Origin: an uncultured Collinsella sp.
GTDB lineage: Bacteria; Actinomycetota; Coriobacteriia; Coriobacteriales; Coriobacteriaceae
Length of the DNA: 64,000 nt
Reading direction: 5' to 3'
NCBI GenBank assembly: GCA_947001705.1
Contig: CAMQHT010000007.1
Span: 1 to 64,000 of the forward strand
Below the pieces are notes generated by a model. The model made no database searches and was not told the DNA's origin. It saw only the letters and a list, made by a program, of their open reading frames with translations. Each line of letters opens with the position of its first letter. The stretch's first letter is position 1. The position numbers and the translations under genes were made by a program. This document shows positions 8,167 to 15,897 of the stretch, one piece after another.

Positions 8167-9747
8167 TTGAGCATCACGCCCCTCGATAGCATTCGCCGCG
8201 CCATCGCTCGCCGCAACGGCGTCTCCAACCCCGCTGCATCGAGAGACGGCGCCGCGAAGGCCCAGGGCGGCCGCATCGAGAACGGCCTCTTCCCTGCCTC
8301 GCACACTGCCGAGGAACTCGCACGCATCAAAGAGCTGAGTCAGCGCAACGCCGGCGGGCCCGATAGCAGCCAAGCCACACGTCGCCGGCGCGAACGCGAT
8401 CGGGAGCCCGGCCCCGTCCGCCGCATGGTCAACACTTGGTGGAACCGTCTGCTCGGCGCCGTCTACGGCGGCGGCCTCTCCATGCAGGAGGCGGAATACG
8501 AGGAGCACGCCACCAGTCGCGACTATCTTTGGAACACCCTCGGCACCGCCGTGTGGGGTTTGGCGTTTCCGCTGCTCACCATCGTGTCTACGCAACTCGT
8601 GGGCGCCGAAGAAGCAGGCAAATTCTCCATCGCCTTTGTCACCGGCACGCTCATCATGATCGCGTGCAACTACGGCGTGCGCAATTTCCAGGTCTCGGAC
8701 ATCGACGAAAAGACGTCCTTTGCCTCCTACCAGCTCAACCGCTGGCTTTGCGGAGCGCTCGCCCTAGGCTGCGGCCTCATGTACAGCAGCGCCCGCGGCT
8801 ATGACACGCAGATGGCGACGATCGGCCTGGGCGTCTACCTGTATAAGGTCATCGACGGCGTCGCCGACGTGTACGAAGGCCGCCTGCAGCAGGCCGACAA
8901 GCTCTACTTGGCTGGAATGAGTCAAACGCTACGCTCCGTCGGCGTCATCGCGGTCTTCAGCGTGGCGCTGTTCTTCACGCGTAGCATGCCCATCGCGGCC
9001 ATTGCCATGGGCATCGCCGCGATCGCCTCGCTCGTGCTGGTCACCGCGCCGCTCGCCCTGCTCGAGACCGAAAAATCGCGCCGCGTAAGCCTGCGCGAGG
9101 TCGGCCACCTGTTTGTCCAGTGCGCCCCACTCTTTGGCGCGCTATTCCTGTTCAATCTTATCGAGAGCATGCCCAAGTTTGTGATGGAAGGAACACTGGC
9201 CTACAAATACCAGTTGTACTTTAATGCCCTGTTTTTTCCAGCTCAGGCTATTCTGTTGAGCATTGGATTTGTCTATAAACCGCAGCTCCTGCGCTTGTCG
9301 AGCATTTGGGCTAATCCTCGCAAGCGTCGTCGCTTTGACCTGATTATTGTTGCCGTTATGGCGCTGATCGTGGTCATCACCGGCGTGTGCGCCGCATTTA
9401 TGGCAGGTCCCGGTATTCCCCTCATGAGCTTTATATACGGTCTCAGCTTTGAACGCTACCGTACGCTGGCGCTGCTGATGGTCGTCGCCGGCGGCGTCAC
9501 CGCGGCCATCGACTTTATCTACGCCATCATCACGGTGCTGCGCCACGCTGGAGACGTCACCAAGATCTACCTGATCTGCTTCGCCGTAAGCGTGGTGCTG
9601 CCGGTGAACCTGATTAAGCTGCTGGGTCTGATGGGCGCCGTGGTGAGCTACCTAGCCATCATGGCCCTACTCCTGGTGCTGCTGATAATCGAGTACGCCC
9701 ACATCCGCCAACGCATCGAACGCGACCGCAACCCATACGGCGCCTAA
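8167..9747 (+). CDS. polysaccharide/lipid flippase-like membrane protein
   Basis: A 526-residue polytopic membrane protein of the MATE/Wzx-like flippase type. A hydrophilic, Arg-rich N-terminal region of about 110 residues precedes the membrane part. The first membrane helix follows YLWNTLGTAVWGLAFPLLTIVSTQLVG, a pattern seen in Wzx-type exporters, and about 12 helices follow. The start is TTG with GAAAGGA 7 bases upstream. No glycosyltransferase cluster is present, so the cargo (an O-antigen-like or teichoic-acid-like unit) is unknown. The long charged N-terminus is unusual for plain Wzx proteins. Confidence 0.7.
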   Translation: MSITPLDSIRRAIARRNGVSNPAASRDGAAKAQGGRIENGLFPASHTAEELARIKELSQRNAGGPDSSQATRRRRERDREPGPVRRMVNTWWNRLLGAVYGGGLSMQEAEYEEHATSRDYLWNTLGTAVWGLAFPLLTIVSTQLVGAEEAGKFSIAFVTGTLIMIACNYGVRNFQVSDIDEKTSFASYQLNRWLCGALALGCGLMYSSARGYDTQMATIGLGVYLYKVIDGVADVYEGRLQQADKLYLAGMSQTLRSVGVIAVFSVALFFTRSMPIAAIAMGIAAIASLVLVTAPLALLETEKSRRVSLREVGHLFVQCAPLFGALFLFNLIESMPKFVMEGTLAYKYQLYFNALFFPAQAILLSIGFVYKPQLLRLSSIWANPRKRRRFDLIIVAVMALIVVITGVCAAFMAGPGIPLMSFIYGLSFERYRTLALLMVVAGGVTAAIDFIYAIITVLRHAGDVTKIYLICFAVSVVLPVNLIKLLGLMGAVVSYLAIMALLLVLLIIEYAHIRQRIERDRNPYGA

Positions 9748-9828
9748 TTAGCTGCCCCCGGTCACCGGAATTTGCGATGGAATCACCCCGGCTGGGGTCT
9801 CGTTGCGGACAATATGCATCACGCAAAA

Positions 9829-9951
9829 CTAAGTGAGTAGACTTTTGCCGAATCCCTGACCACACCGGCAAAACACAAGTCAATGACCTGCGGTTTTGTT
9901 GAGGCAAATTTGCCGGCTGCTCGGCATTTCCAAAAAAGCCTACTCACTTAG
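9829..9951. repeat. 123-bp MITE-like element, copy A
   Basis: Bounded by imperfect inverted ends (CTAAGTGAGTAGACTTTTG at the left, reverse complement of CTAAGTGAGTAGGCTTTT at the right). A second copy of exactly the same length lies at 13,962-14,084. Similarity continues outside the ends, from about 9788 to 9968. It encodes nothing. Confidence 0.8.
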
Positions 9952-10026
9952 CCAGCGGGCAGCCAAATGATTTTAAAATCCCCGTCCCAGAGAAATCAAT
10001 TAGCGGGCAGAAGGGCAAAAGTGGTC

Positions 10027-10053
10027 AAAAACCCTTCCCAAATTAGCTACCCC
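10027..10053. repeat. TAGCTAATTTGGGA-type short repeat
   Basis: On the minus strand it reads GGGGTAGCTAATTTGGGA then GGGTTTTT. The same sequence occurs at 12,843 and, diverged, at 13,869. It is located just downstream of the minus-strand phosphoesterase gene, where it may help to end transcription. Confidence 0.65.
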
Positions 10054-10062
10054 TTGCACCGA

Positions 10063-10902
10063 TTATTCGCCCGGGTTGATGTTCGCGTAGAACTCCGCCC
10101 CGTCGTCCAGGCGCAGGATGCCCACGCGACCGAACTCGGAGCCGGTGGCGGCGGCGCAGTCGATATCGATGCGATCGGGCACACCGGCGGTATCCTCGCC
10201 GCCCAGGCGCACAATCTGCCCGCGACCCGACTCCTCATCGAGCCCCGCCAGACCACCGACCTCGCAATAGCGCCCAAGCGATACCGTGGGCGTGTGACCG
10301 CTAACCACGACCGGGCCCTTGCCCTCGGCAGAAAGCAGCCCGGTCGGCACATCCCAGTAGCCGTGACGAATCCACAGCAAGTCATCGGACGACTGCACGG
10401 CGAGCATTTGCTGCAGCAACTCGCGATCGGCATCAACCGCTCCCCTGCCGTCGGCGCAATCGACACCATGCTCAAGCAAAAACGCACGCGCCGCCTCGGT
10501 CTGAATACCGGCGTGCACCAGCAGGTACGGCCGCTCGGCAGTCTCGACCACCGCATAGAGCGGCAGGGCGGCAGCCCAGCGCACAAGCTCCTCGTACGCC
10601 TCAAATTCCATGTCGTTAAGCTGCTCGCGCGTCGTCCAGCCACCGTTGATATCCCAGGTCTCGGCATCGAGCGGGTCCTGCCCAATAATCGCGTCGAGCA
10701 TAATCTGCTCGTGGTTGCCCTTAAGCACGCGAGCGTTGGGCAGCGACCGCACCAAGTTGATGACGCCGACCGGATCGGGACCGCGGTCGATCATGTCACC
10801 CAGCACATACAGCGTGTCGTCGGACGTCAGCGAGATCTTGGAAAGGGCCTCGTCCAGCGCGCGCACGTGCCCGTGAGCATCGGATGTCACATAGATCGCC
10901 AT
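10063..10902 (-). CDS. metallophosphoesterase (PPP/ApaH-like serine/threonine phosphatase fold)
   Basis: A 279-residue calcineurin-like phosphoesterase. The metal-binding signature is complete: DAHGH near residue 8, GDMIDRGPDP near 35, GNHE near 62, and later histidines in the GHTPT motif. This resembles the PrpE/ApaH/protein-phosphatase subgroup, which acts on phosphoproteins or dinucleoside polyphosphates; the actual substrate cannot be read from the sequence. It starts at ATG 10902 with GGAAAGG upstream. It is monocistronic, with repeats on its 3' side. The upstream region contains overlapping palindromes (TTCAAGTTGAACTT near 10,951). Confidence 0.86.
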   Translation of the reverse strand: MAIYVTSDAHGHVRALDEALSKISLTSDDTLYVLGDMIDRGPDPVGVINLVRSLPNARVLKGNHEQIMLDAIIGQDPLDAETWDINGGWTTREQLNDMEFEAYEELVRWAAALPLYAVVETAERPYLLVHAGIQTEAARAFLLEHGVDCADGRGAVDADRELLQQMLAVQSSDDLLWIRHGYWDVPTGLLSAEGKGPVVVSGHTPTVSLGRYCEVGGLAGLDEESGRGQIVRLGGEDTAGVPDRIDIDCAAATGSEFGRVGILRLDDGAEFYANINPGE

Positions 10903-11233
10903 GGAACGCCTTTCCCTGCATTGCGGCCGAAGCCCGAAGCCACGGCTAAAACTTCAAGTTGAACTTAAACGTTATCCATTGTACTCCGTTGCAATAAAGC
11001 TGGAAAGTGCTACAAGTCGCCAACGGTCGCCGGCCCCCGCTCGCGTGTGCCAACCATGCCGCATCACCAGCACCACCAGCGTCAACGCCCCCGACCAGAG
11101 CCACACGCACCCCGGCCTCGTGTCGAAAATGCGAACGCCCGCCGCTCGGCCCCATAAACCCACCACCTTTGGGTACAAATAACTGCAGTCAACTGACCGT
11201 GCCACGCCAACCACCCAGGAGCGGACACCCCCT
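10903..11233. other. intergenic region between divergent genes
   Basis: No gene is supported. Near 10,951 there are overlapping palindromes (TTCAAGTTGAA and AAGTTGAACTT) that could bind a regulator. On the minus strand TTTCCA-N17-TACAAT is a weak promoter candidate for the phosphoesterase. The part nearest the antiporter is GC-rich, with no clear promoter and only a distant GGAG. Confidence 0.3.
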
Positions 11234-12835
11234 ATGAACCAGATCCTTCTTTTTATCGGCCTCGTTATCATTTTGTGCCTGATCATTAAACCCGTCGGCA
11301 AAAAGCTCCCCTTCCCCACCCTGCTCATCTTTATCGCGCTGGGTATGCTGCTGGGCGTCAACGGGCCGGCGCACATCGACTTTAGCGACTACGCGCTTAC
11401 CGAGACCGTCTGCAGCACAGCGCTGCTGTTCATCATGTTCTACGGCGGTTTTAACACCAACATCGACCGCGCCAAACCCGTCGCCGCGCCTGCAGTGCTG
11501 CTGAGCACACTCGGCGTGGTCATCACCGCCGGCATCACCGGCGTGTTTGCGCACCTGGTTCTGGGCTTCGACTGGATCGGCGGCCTGCTGCTGGGCTCGG
11601 TTGTGGCGTCCACCGATGCGGCGAGCGTCTTTAGCGTGCTGCGCGAGCACAACCTGTCGCTGCGCGGCGGCACCGACTCGCTGCTCGAGGTCGAATCGGG
11701 CTCAAACGACCCCGTCGCCTACATGCTCACCGCGGTGCTCGCGACCCTCGCGGCCGGCGGCAACATCGACATCCCCATGCTGCTGGCCAAGCAAATCATC
11801 CTGGGCGTGGGCCTGGGCCTTGTCATCGGCTGGGCATCGGGCCGCCTGATTGAGCGCGCACACGCAACGGCCGAGGGTGCGCAGACTATCTTTTTATTCG
11901 CCGTGGCGATCGTTGCCTACGCGCTGCCGAGCTATCTGGGCGGCAACGGCTTTTTGGCCGTATACCTGGCAGGCATTGTGCTGGGCGCGAGCGACATCAC
12001 CGGCAAGGTCGAGATGGTGCACTTCTTCGACACCCTCACCGAGATGGCCGAGATGACCATCTTCTTCTTGCTGGGCCTGCTCGTGACGCCCGCCCGCCTG
12101 CCGCAAATGCTACTGCCGGGCCTGGCACTCATGGCGTTTATGCTCTTCGTGAGCCGCCCCATCGCCGTCGGTGTGCTGTTGGCGCCCTTTAAGACGAGCC
12201 CTCGCCAGGTAGCGCTCGTAAGCTGGGCTGGCCTGCGCGGCGCGGCTTCGGTCGTCTTTAGCCTCTTTGCCGTGGTGGCCGGCGTTCCCGGTGGTCACGA
12301 CCTGTTTGACCTGGTGTTTGTGATTGCCGTGTCGAGCATTGTGGTGCAGGGCTCGCTGCTGCCGGCGGTGGCGAAAAAGCTCGACATGATCGACGCAGAA
12401 GGCGACGTGCGCCGCACGTTTAACGACTACCGCGACGAAGACGGCATGTCGTTCGTCAAGCTCAAGGTGGGCGCGGGTCATCCGTTTGCCGGACGCTCGC
12501 TCGCCGATATTGGCAGCGCTACGAACATGCTCGTCGTCCTGGTGCTGCGCGACGGCGCGCACCCGGTGTTACCCAATGGCGATACCGTAATCGAGGAAGG
12601 CGACCTGTTGGTGATGGCTGCCCCAACATTTGAAGAGCGTGCCGAGGTTACGCTGCGCGAGGTCACCGTAACGCCCCACGGTCGCCTGGCCGGCCAGCGC
12701 CTGCGCGACGTGCCGCAAGGCAAGCACCCCTTTATCGTCGTGATGCTCAAGCGCGACGGCCAAACGATCATCCCCGACGGCAACACCCTCATATACGCCG
12801 GCGACGAAGCCGTCATCGCCACCCTGGCATCGTAG
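11234..12835 (+). CDS. NhaP2/CvrA-type potassium or sodium/proton antiporter
   Basis: A 533-residue CPA1-family antiporter exchanging monovalent cations for protons across the membrane. About 12-13 transmembrane helices occupy residues 1-390, with family motifs ASTDAASVFSVL, ESGSNDPVAYMLT (the ND pair of the ion-binding site) and SWAGLRGAASVVF. The remaining C-terminal part (about 410-533) is a cytosolic RCK_C/TrkA-C-type regulatory domain (HPFAGRSLADIG, then ADLLVMAAP-like segments). This layout matches NhaP2. The SD sequence is poorly placed (GGAG about 13 bases before ATG). A palindromic repeat just after the stop probably serves as its terminator. Confidence 0.9.
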   Translation: MNQILLFIGLVIILCLIIKPVGKKLPFPTLLIFIALGMLLGVNGPAHIDFSDYALTETVCSTALLFIMFYGGFNTNIDRAKPVAAPAVLLSTLGVVITAGITGVFAHLVLGFDWIGGLLLGSVVASTDAASVFSVLREHNLSLRGGTDSLLEVESGSNDPVAYMLTAVLATLAAGGNIDIPMLLAKQIILGVGLGLVIGWASGRLIERAHATAEGAQTIFLFAVAIVAYALPSYLGGNGFLAVYLAGIVLGASDITGKVEMVHFFDTLTEMAEMTIFFLLGLLVTPARLPQMLLPGLALMAFMLFVSRPIAVGVLLAPFKTSPRQVALVSWAGLRGAASVVFSLFAVVAGVPGGHDLFDLVFVIAVSSIVVQGSLLPAVAKKLDMIDAEGDVRRTFNDYRDEDGMSFVKLKVGAGHPFAGRSLADIGSATNMLVVLVLRDGAHPVLPNGDTVIEEGDLLVMAAPTFEERAEVTLREVTVTPHGRLAGQRLRDVPQGKHPFIVVMLKRDGQTIIPDGNTLIYAGDEAVIATLAS

Positions 12836-12842
12836 CGGCTAT

Positions 12843-12880
12843 GGGGTAGCTAATTTGGGACGGGGGCTTTTTAGCTACCC
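12843..12880. repeat. GGGTAGCTAA palindrome, probable terminator of the antiporter gene
   Basis: The arms GGGTAGCTAA and TTAGCTACCC enclose a 17-base loop (TTGGGACGGGGGCTTTT-like) and are followed by AACTTTTTG. Related copies are at 10,027 (minus) and 13,869 (minus). Its position right after the antiporter stop suggests a terminator role. Confidence 0.6.
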
Positions 12881-12914
12881 AACTTTTTGTCACATTTCCA
12901 TACCCGCAGGTAGA

Positions 12915-12943
12915 TTGACGAACATGTGTTTGGTTAGTATAAT
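12915..12943 (+). promoter_or_regulatory. near-consensus sigma-70-type promoter
   Basis: TTGACG, exactly 17 bases, then TATAAT. This is one of the best promoters in the window. Transcription would begin about 12,950, over 100 bases ahead of the DUF3800 start, so the hairpin element is transcribed first. Confidence 0.75.
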
Positions 12944-12949
12944 TTCTAC

Positions 12950-13043
12950 TTGAATAAACTCCTCGTCTCGTGGTATAAAAGGGTTGCGTTCCTTTATGGA
13001 GGGCAGTCAAGGGCCGGGGGATCCCCCCGGCATTTTTGTTTTT
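12950..13043 (+). ncRNA. candidate structured RNA upstream of the DUF3800 gene
   Basis: A roughly 90-base transcribed leader ending in a very strong hairpin (GCCGGGGG, AT, CCCCCCGGC at 13,013-13,031) followed by ATTTTTG. It looks like an intrinsic terminator placed 15 bases before the DUF3800 ATG. A similar element follows the gene (13,745-13,822). Comparative surveys have described several structured RNA motifs that occur next to DUF3800 genes. Membership of one of them is inference from position and shape. Confidence 0.5.
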
Positions 13044-13057
13044 AGGGAGACTGCATC

Positions 13058-13735
13058 ATGAGGGAGCTTTCCGTCTTCGTCGACGAATCCGGCAACTACG
13101 GAGGACAAAGTGCTAAGTACTATCTCGTTACGCTTGTTTTCCATGACCAGTCAGCGTCAGTTGCTGAGATTATTTATCGCTACGAACACACACTTAGATC
13201 GCGTGGGCTTCCCGATATCCCCCTGCACATGAATCCCCTGATGCATGGCAATGAATCCTACAGGGGCATGGACACCCACTTGCGGAATCGCCTTTTGTCG
13301 AGTTTTGCAACATTTGCCAACAAATGCCCCGTCACATACATGACGTTCAGCTACCAAAGAAACAAATTCAAAAGCGATGCGGCTATGTTCGCAAGAATGC
13401 GTCGTGACTTGATCCTCTTTTTGTTCGACAGACTTCAGTGTTTCCAAAGCTATGACGCTGTCAAAATCTATTACGACGACGGGCAAAACGAGGTAACGGC
13501 CATCCTTCACGCTGCATTCGAATACGTTCTCGGAAGGCAGGCGGTCATTTATAAAGAATGTGACCCGAAGCACTTTAGGCTTCAGCAAATTGCTGACTAC
13601 ATCTGCGAAATCGAACTGGCGCAAATTAAATATGGACGCTCCGAGCAATCAAATACCGAGCAGATCTTCTTTGGAAGCTATCGTGATTTCAAGAAAAATC
13701 ATCTTAGAAAGATTCGCGCTAAACGTCTCTTGTAG
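13058..13735 (+). CDS. DUF3800 domain protein
   Basis: A 225-residue DUF3800 protein of unknown function. The family signature is visible: FVDESG at residues 7-12 (D9, E10), YYDDGQ at 138-143 (D140, D141) and QIADYI at 177-182 (D180). This spread of acidic residues suggests an RNase H-like nuclease active site, an inference from pattern rather than a demonstrated activity. The start at 13058 follows GGGAGA. AT content is higher than in neighbours, suggesting transfer. It stands alone between two similar hairpin elements and near two mobile-looking repeats, a typical setting for small defence or toxin-antitoxin-like modules. Confidence 0.85.
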   Translation: MRELSVFVDESGNYGGQSAKYYLVTLVFHDQSASVAEIIYRYEHTLRSRGLPDIPLHMNPLMHGNESYRGMDTHLRNRLLSSFATFANKCPVTYMTFSYQRNKFKSDAAMFARMRRDLILFLFDRLQCFQSYDAVKIYYDDGQNEVTAILHAAFEYVLGRQAVIYKECDPKHFRLQQIADYICEIELAQIKYGRSEQSNTEQIFFGSYRDFKKNHLRKIRAKRLL

Positions 13736-13744
13736 ACCCGGCAC

Positions 13745-13822
13745 GTGGCTTCTGTTATAAAGATATCGGTACCCTCCAAGAGAGGGGCCTCCAAGAGCCG
13801 GGGTTTTACCCCCGGCATTTTT
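13745..13822 (+). ncRNA. second hairpin element downstream of DUF3800
   Basis: It resembles the upstream element. Shared features are TATAAAG/TATAAAAG, a C/G-rich small hairpin (CCCTCcaagaGAGGG here), a CAAGAGCCGGGG-like junction, and a final GCCGGGGTTTTACCCCCGGC hairpin with ATTTTTT. It begins within ten bases of the DUF3800 stop codon. It may be a terminator plus a small RNA, or a relic of a duplicated leader. Confidence 0.45.
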
Positions 13823-13868
13823 TATGCGTAACGTCGCCGCAACTCCTACTTAGCCTCTAGGAAGATAC

Positions 13869-13903
13869 GGCTAGCTAAAAAGCCCTATCCCAAATTAACT
13901 ACA
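13869..13903. repeat. TAGCTAATTTGGGA-type short repeat, diverged copy
   Basis: On the minus strand it reads TAGTTAATTTGGGATAGGG then CTTTTTAGCTAGCC, matching the palindrome at 12,843 with a few changes. It abuts the left side of MITE-like copy B. Confidence 0.6.
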
Positions 13904-13961
13904 TTTGAGTATTGGTCGTCCCGACTGGGGTCTCGTTGCGAGCAATTTGCGTCGCGCAAAA

Positions 13962-14084
13962 CTAAGTGAGTAGACTTTTGCTGAATCGCCGACCACGTCA
14001 CCAAAGCACAAGTATGTGACCTGCGGTTTTGCTGAAGAATACTCGTCGGGTGCTCAGCATCTCCAAAAAAGCCTACTCACTTAG
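13962..14084. repeat. 123-bp MITE-like element, copy B
   Basis: Same inverted ends and same 123-bp length as copy A at 9829-9951, in the same orientation. Interiors share blocks such as GACCTGCGGTTTTG. The rest of the 13,823-14,187 gap has no gene. Confidence 0.8.
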
Positions 14085-14187
14085 CCAGCGGGCGGCCATA
14101 ATAAAACCGCTGCGACGTCGTTGGACTCCGTTGCGACGGTTTATCATGCATTTTCTCACAGCCGCGGGCACAGGCACCCCGTCCCCC

Positions 14188-14218
14188 ATGTGACAAAGGG
14201 ACAGTCCCTTTGTCACAT
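14188..14218. repeat. perfect palindrome at the 3' end of the BREX operon
   Basis: ATGTGACAAAGGGAC and its exact complement around a two-base centre. It lies four bases beyond the stop of the last minus-strand gene, so it may be the operon's 3' hairpin. It resembles in style the other GGGAC-containing palindromes of the window. Confidence 0.75.
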
Positions 14219-14222
14219 TCCC

Positions 14223-14414
14223 TTAGTCGTCATCGACGGCAAAGTCGCGGAGGTCGAGGCCTTCGCGTTCGGCTCGGGCTAGGAGCTCTTGAGGTGACTC
14301 GTCCTCGATATCCATCACGTCGAGCATGGCGGCCGGAAAGTCCACGCCGGCTGCACTCCCCGCACGGTCGATCATACTCTCGCGCAGCTGGTCAACATTA
14401 ATGTCGATTTTCAT
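14223..14414 (-). CDS. small acidic protein, unknown function
   Basis: A 63-residue, strongly acidic protein (ending FAVDDD) that I do not recognise. It begins MKIDINVDQLRES and contains VMDIEDESPQELLARAEREG, predicted helical. GGGGGTCACC precedes the ATG. It lies 25 bases behind the 454-codon gene, is the last reading frame of the BREX-strand run, and has G/C-rich third positions, which together support a real gene. A small acidic partner or inhibitor of the adjacent protein is possible but speculative. Confidence 0.6.
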   Translation of the reverse strand: MKIDINVDQLRESMIDRAGSAAGVDFPAAMLDVMDIEDESPQELLARAEREGLDLRDFAVDDD

Positions 14415-14439
14415 GGTGACCCCCTACCGGATCAGGCCC

Positions 14440-15804
14440 CTACTCAGCAGCGCCGAGCGCATTCACAGCGGCAACAAAAGCCGCAACCTGCTTGTCATCC
14501 ATCTGCGTGGCTAAACGCCCCACGGGCTCGTCGTAAGCAAACTGCACCTTATCGATAAAGCAATCCCAAGCACGCTCGTCCACACGCACGGCGGCCTCGC
14601 AGTACTGGCTGAGCTTTTTGAGTCCATACCAAAACGCATTCACATGGCGCGCAGGATCCTCATCCAGCACCCCATCGTAGCGCCGTCCGTTAAACTCACG
14701 CATGCGCGCCACGGCAACCTCGAGCGAGTCGCCGCCGTCGGCCGAAGCCTCGTCCACAAGCTCGGGAATCGCAACCTCGCGCCGGACATTGTGCCTGGTA
14801 GCACCGTCGTACTCGCCCACCAACACGTCTTCGTCAAACCGATCATCGTAGTCGAAATAACTGCTACCCCGGCAAATCCCATGCAGCGAACCGGTGCCAA
14901 AGGCACGGAACAACCCGCCATCGGCAACAACGCACCTATAAGTCTCAAACGACTTCTTAACCTGAGAGAGCAACTCGGAAAGCTCTCCGGCATCGCACCC
15001 CGTCTCGCACGCGACGCAAGCAGACTTCGGCAACGATACCGGCTCCACCGTGCTCCCTGCAACGCGGGCAGCGCGCTCGGCCCGATACGCTTGAGCTGCC
15101 AAGCGCGATCGCTGCGCAGCGCCACGCACATTCGCAAGCTCGCGCTCCAGCGCCACATCGCCAGTGACATCGCCAGCCACATCGTTCGCAAACCTGTCAG
15201 CACCCTGCGGGCCGGTCGCACTCAGCTCGGACTCAAACGTCGCCGTGATCATGCCGGCAAGGTCCGTTGCGTCGGCGGCACAACGCAGCTGCTCCAACTG
15301 CGTGCACAGCAGATCGGCATCCAGGGGCACCGCATCCACAACGCACACGTCACTCAGACGCGCCGCGCCCTGCAGCACCAAAGCCCCCGCAGCATCGTAC
15401 GCCGCACGAACCCTGTCCGCCGTATTGGCACGCAGCTTTACCTCGATAAACGCAAGCGTCTGCTCCAAGCGGGCCAACAGCTCGGCCTTGTCCTCCATAC
15501 GCAAAAAGGCAGCATAGCGCCGCTCCATCTGCAACGGGCCCACAACGCCTACCTGCTTGCGAGCGCGCGCAAGAGAATCAAATTCAACGCGGCTTACATA
15601 CCCGTCAACGGCCCGCACGGCAGACTCACGCGCAGCACGCTCGGCAGCCTCGACGCCCCCGATCACGGCCAGTAGCTCGCGGGAGCGCGCCTTGCGCAAT
15701 AACTCCCCGCGATCGTACTGCTCAAGCGCCGTCTGACGCTTGGCTACCGACTCAAAGCCAAAGAGCTCATCGAGCAGCTCGCCAACAGAACGTTCTTCCG
15801 CCAT
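14440..15804 (-). CDS. unrecognised 454-residue protein at the end of the BREX operon
   Basis: I cannot assign a family. The N-terminal half is helical and Ala/Glu/Arg-rich (coiled-coil-like, residues about 1-240). A Cys-bearing stretch, CVACETGCDAGEL, around residue 265 could bind metal. The C-terminal part is aromatic- and Asp-rich (SSYFDYDDRFDEDVLVGEYDG, VNAFWYGLKKLSQYCE). The ATG at 15804 has an excellent SD (GAGGAGG, 7 bases). It lies 93 bases after brxL on the same strand, so it is likely cotranscribed and may be a BREX accessory factor. That role is inference from position only. Confidence 0.75.
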   Translation of the reverse strand: MAEERSVGELLDELFGFESVAKRQTALEQYDRGELLRKARSRELLAVIGGVEAAERAARESAVRAVDGYVSRVEFDSLARARKQVGVVGPLQMERRYAAFLRMEDKAELLARLEQTLAFIEVKLRANTADRVRAAYDAAGALVLQGAARLSDVCVVDAVPLDADLLCTQLEQLRCAADATDLAGMITATFESELSATGPQGADRFANDVAGDVTGDVALERELANVRGAAQRSRLAAQAYRAERAARVAGSTVEPVSLPKSACVACETGCDAGELSELLSQVKKSFETYRCVVADGGLFRAFGTGSLHGICRGSSYFDYDDRFDEDVLVGEYDGATRHNVRREVAIPELVDEASADGGDSLEVAVARMREFNGRRYDGVLDEDPARHVNAFWYGLKKLSQYCEAAVRVDERAWDCFIDKVQFAYDEPVGRLATQMDDKQVAAFVAAVNALGAAE

Positions 15805-15897
15805 GGCAAGGCCTCCTCACGCGCAGCGCGCCAACATGCCCGCGGGCTCACGTGCGCATCAAACACCTCGCGCACGCAAGCCCCCACGCTCGCATCC

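Noticed and set aside
9788..9968. An integron attC site or attachment site at the 123-bp elements
   Set aside because: There is no integrase gene in the window, and the ends are simple inverted repeats present in two same-length copies, better explained as MITE-like.
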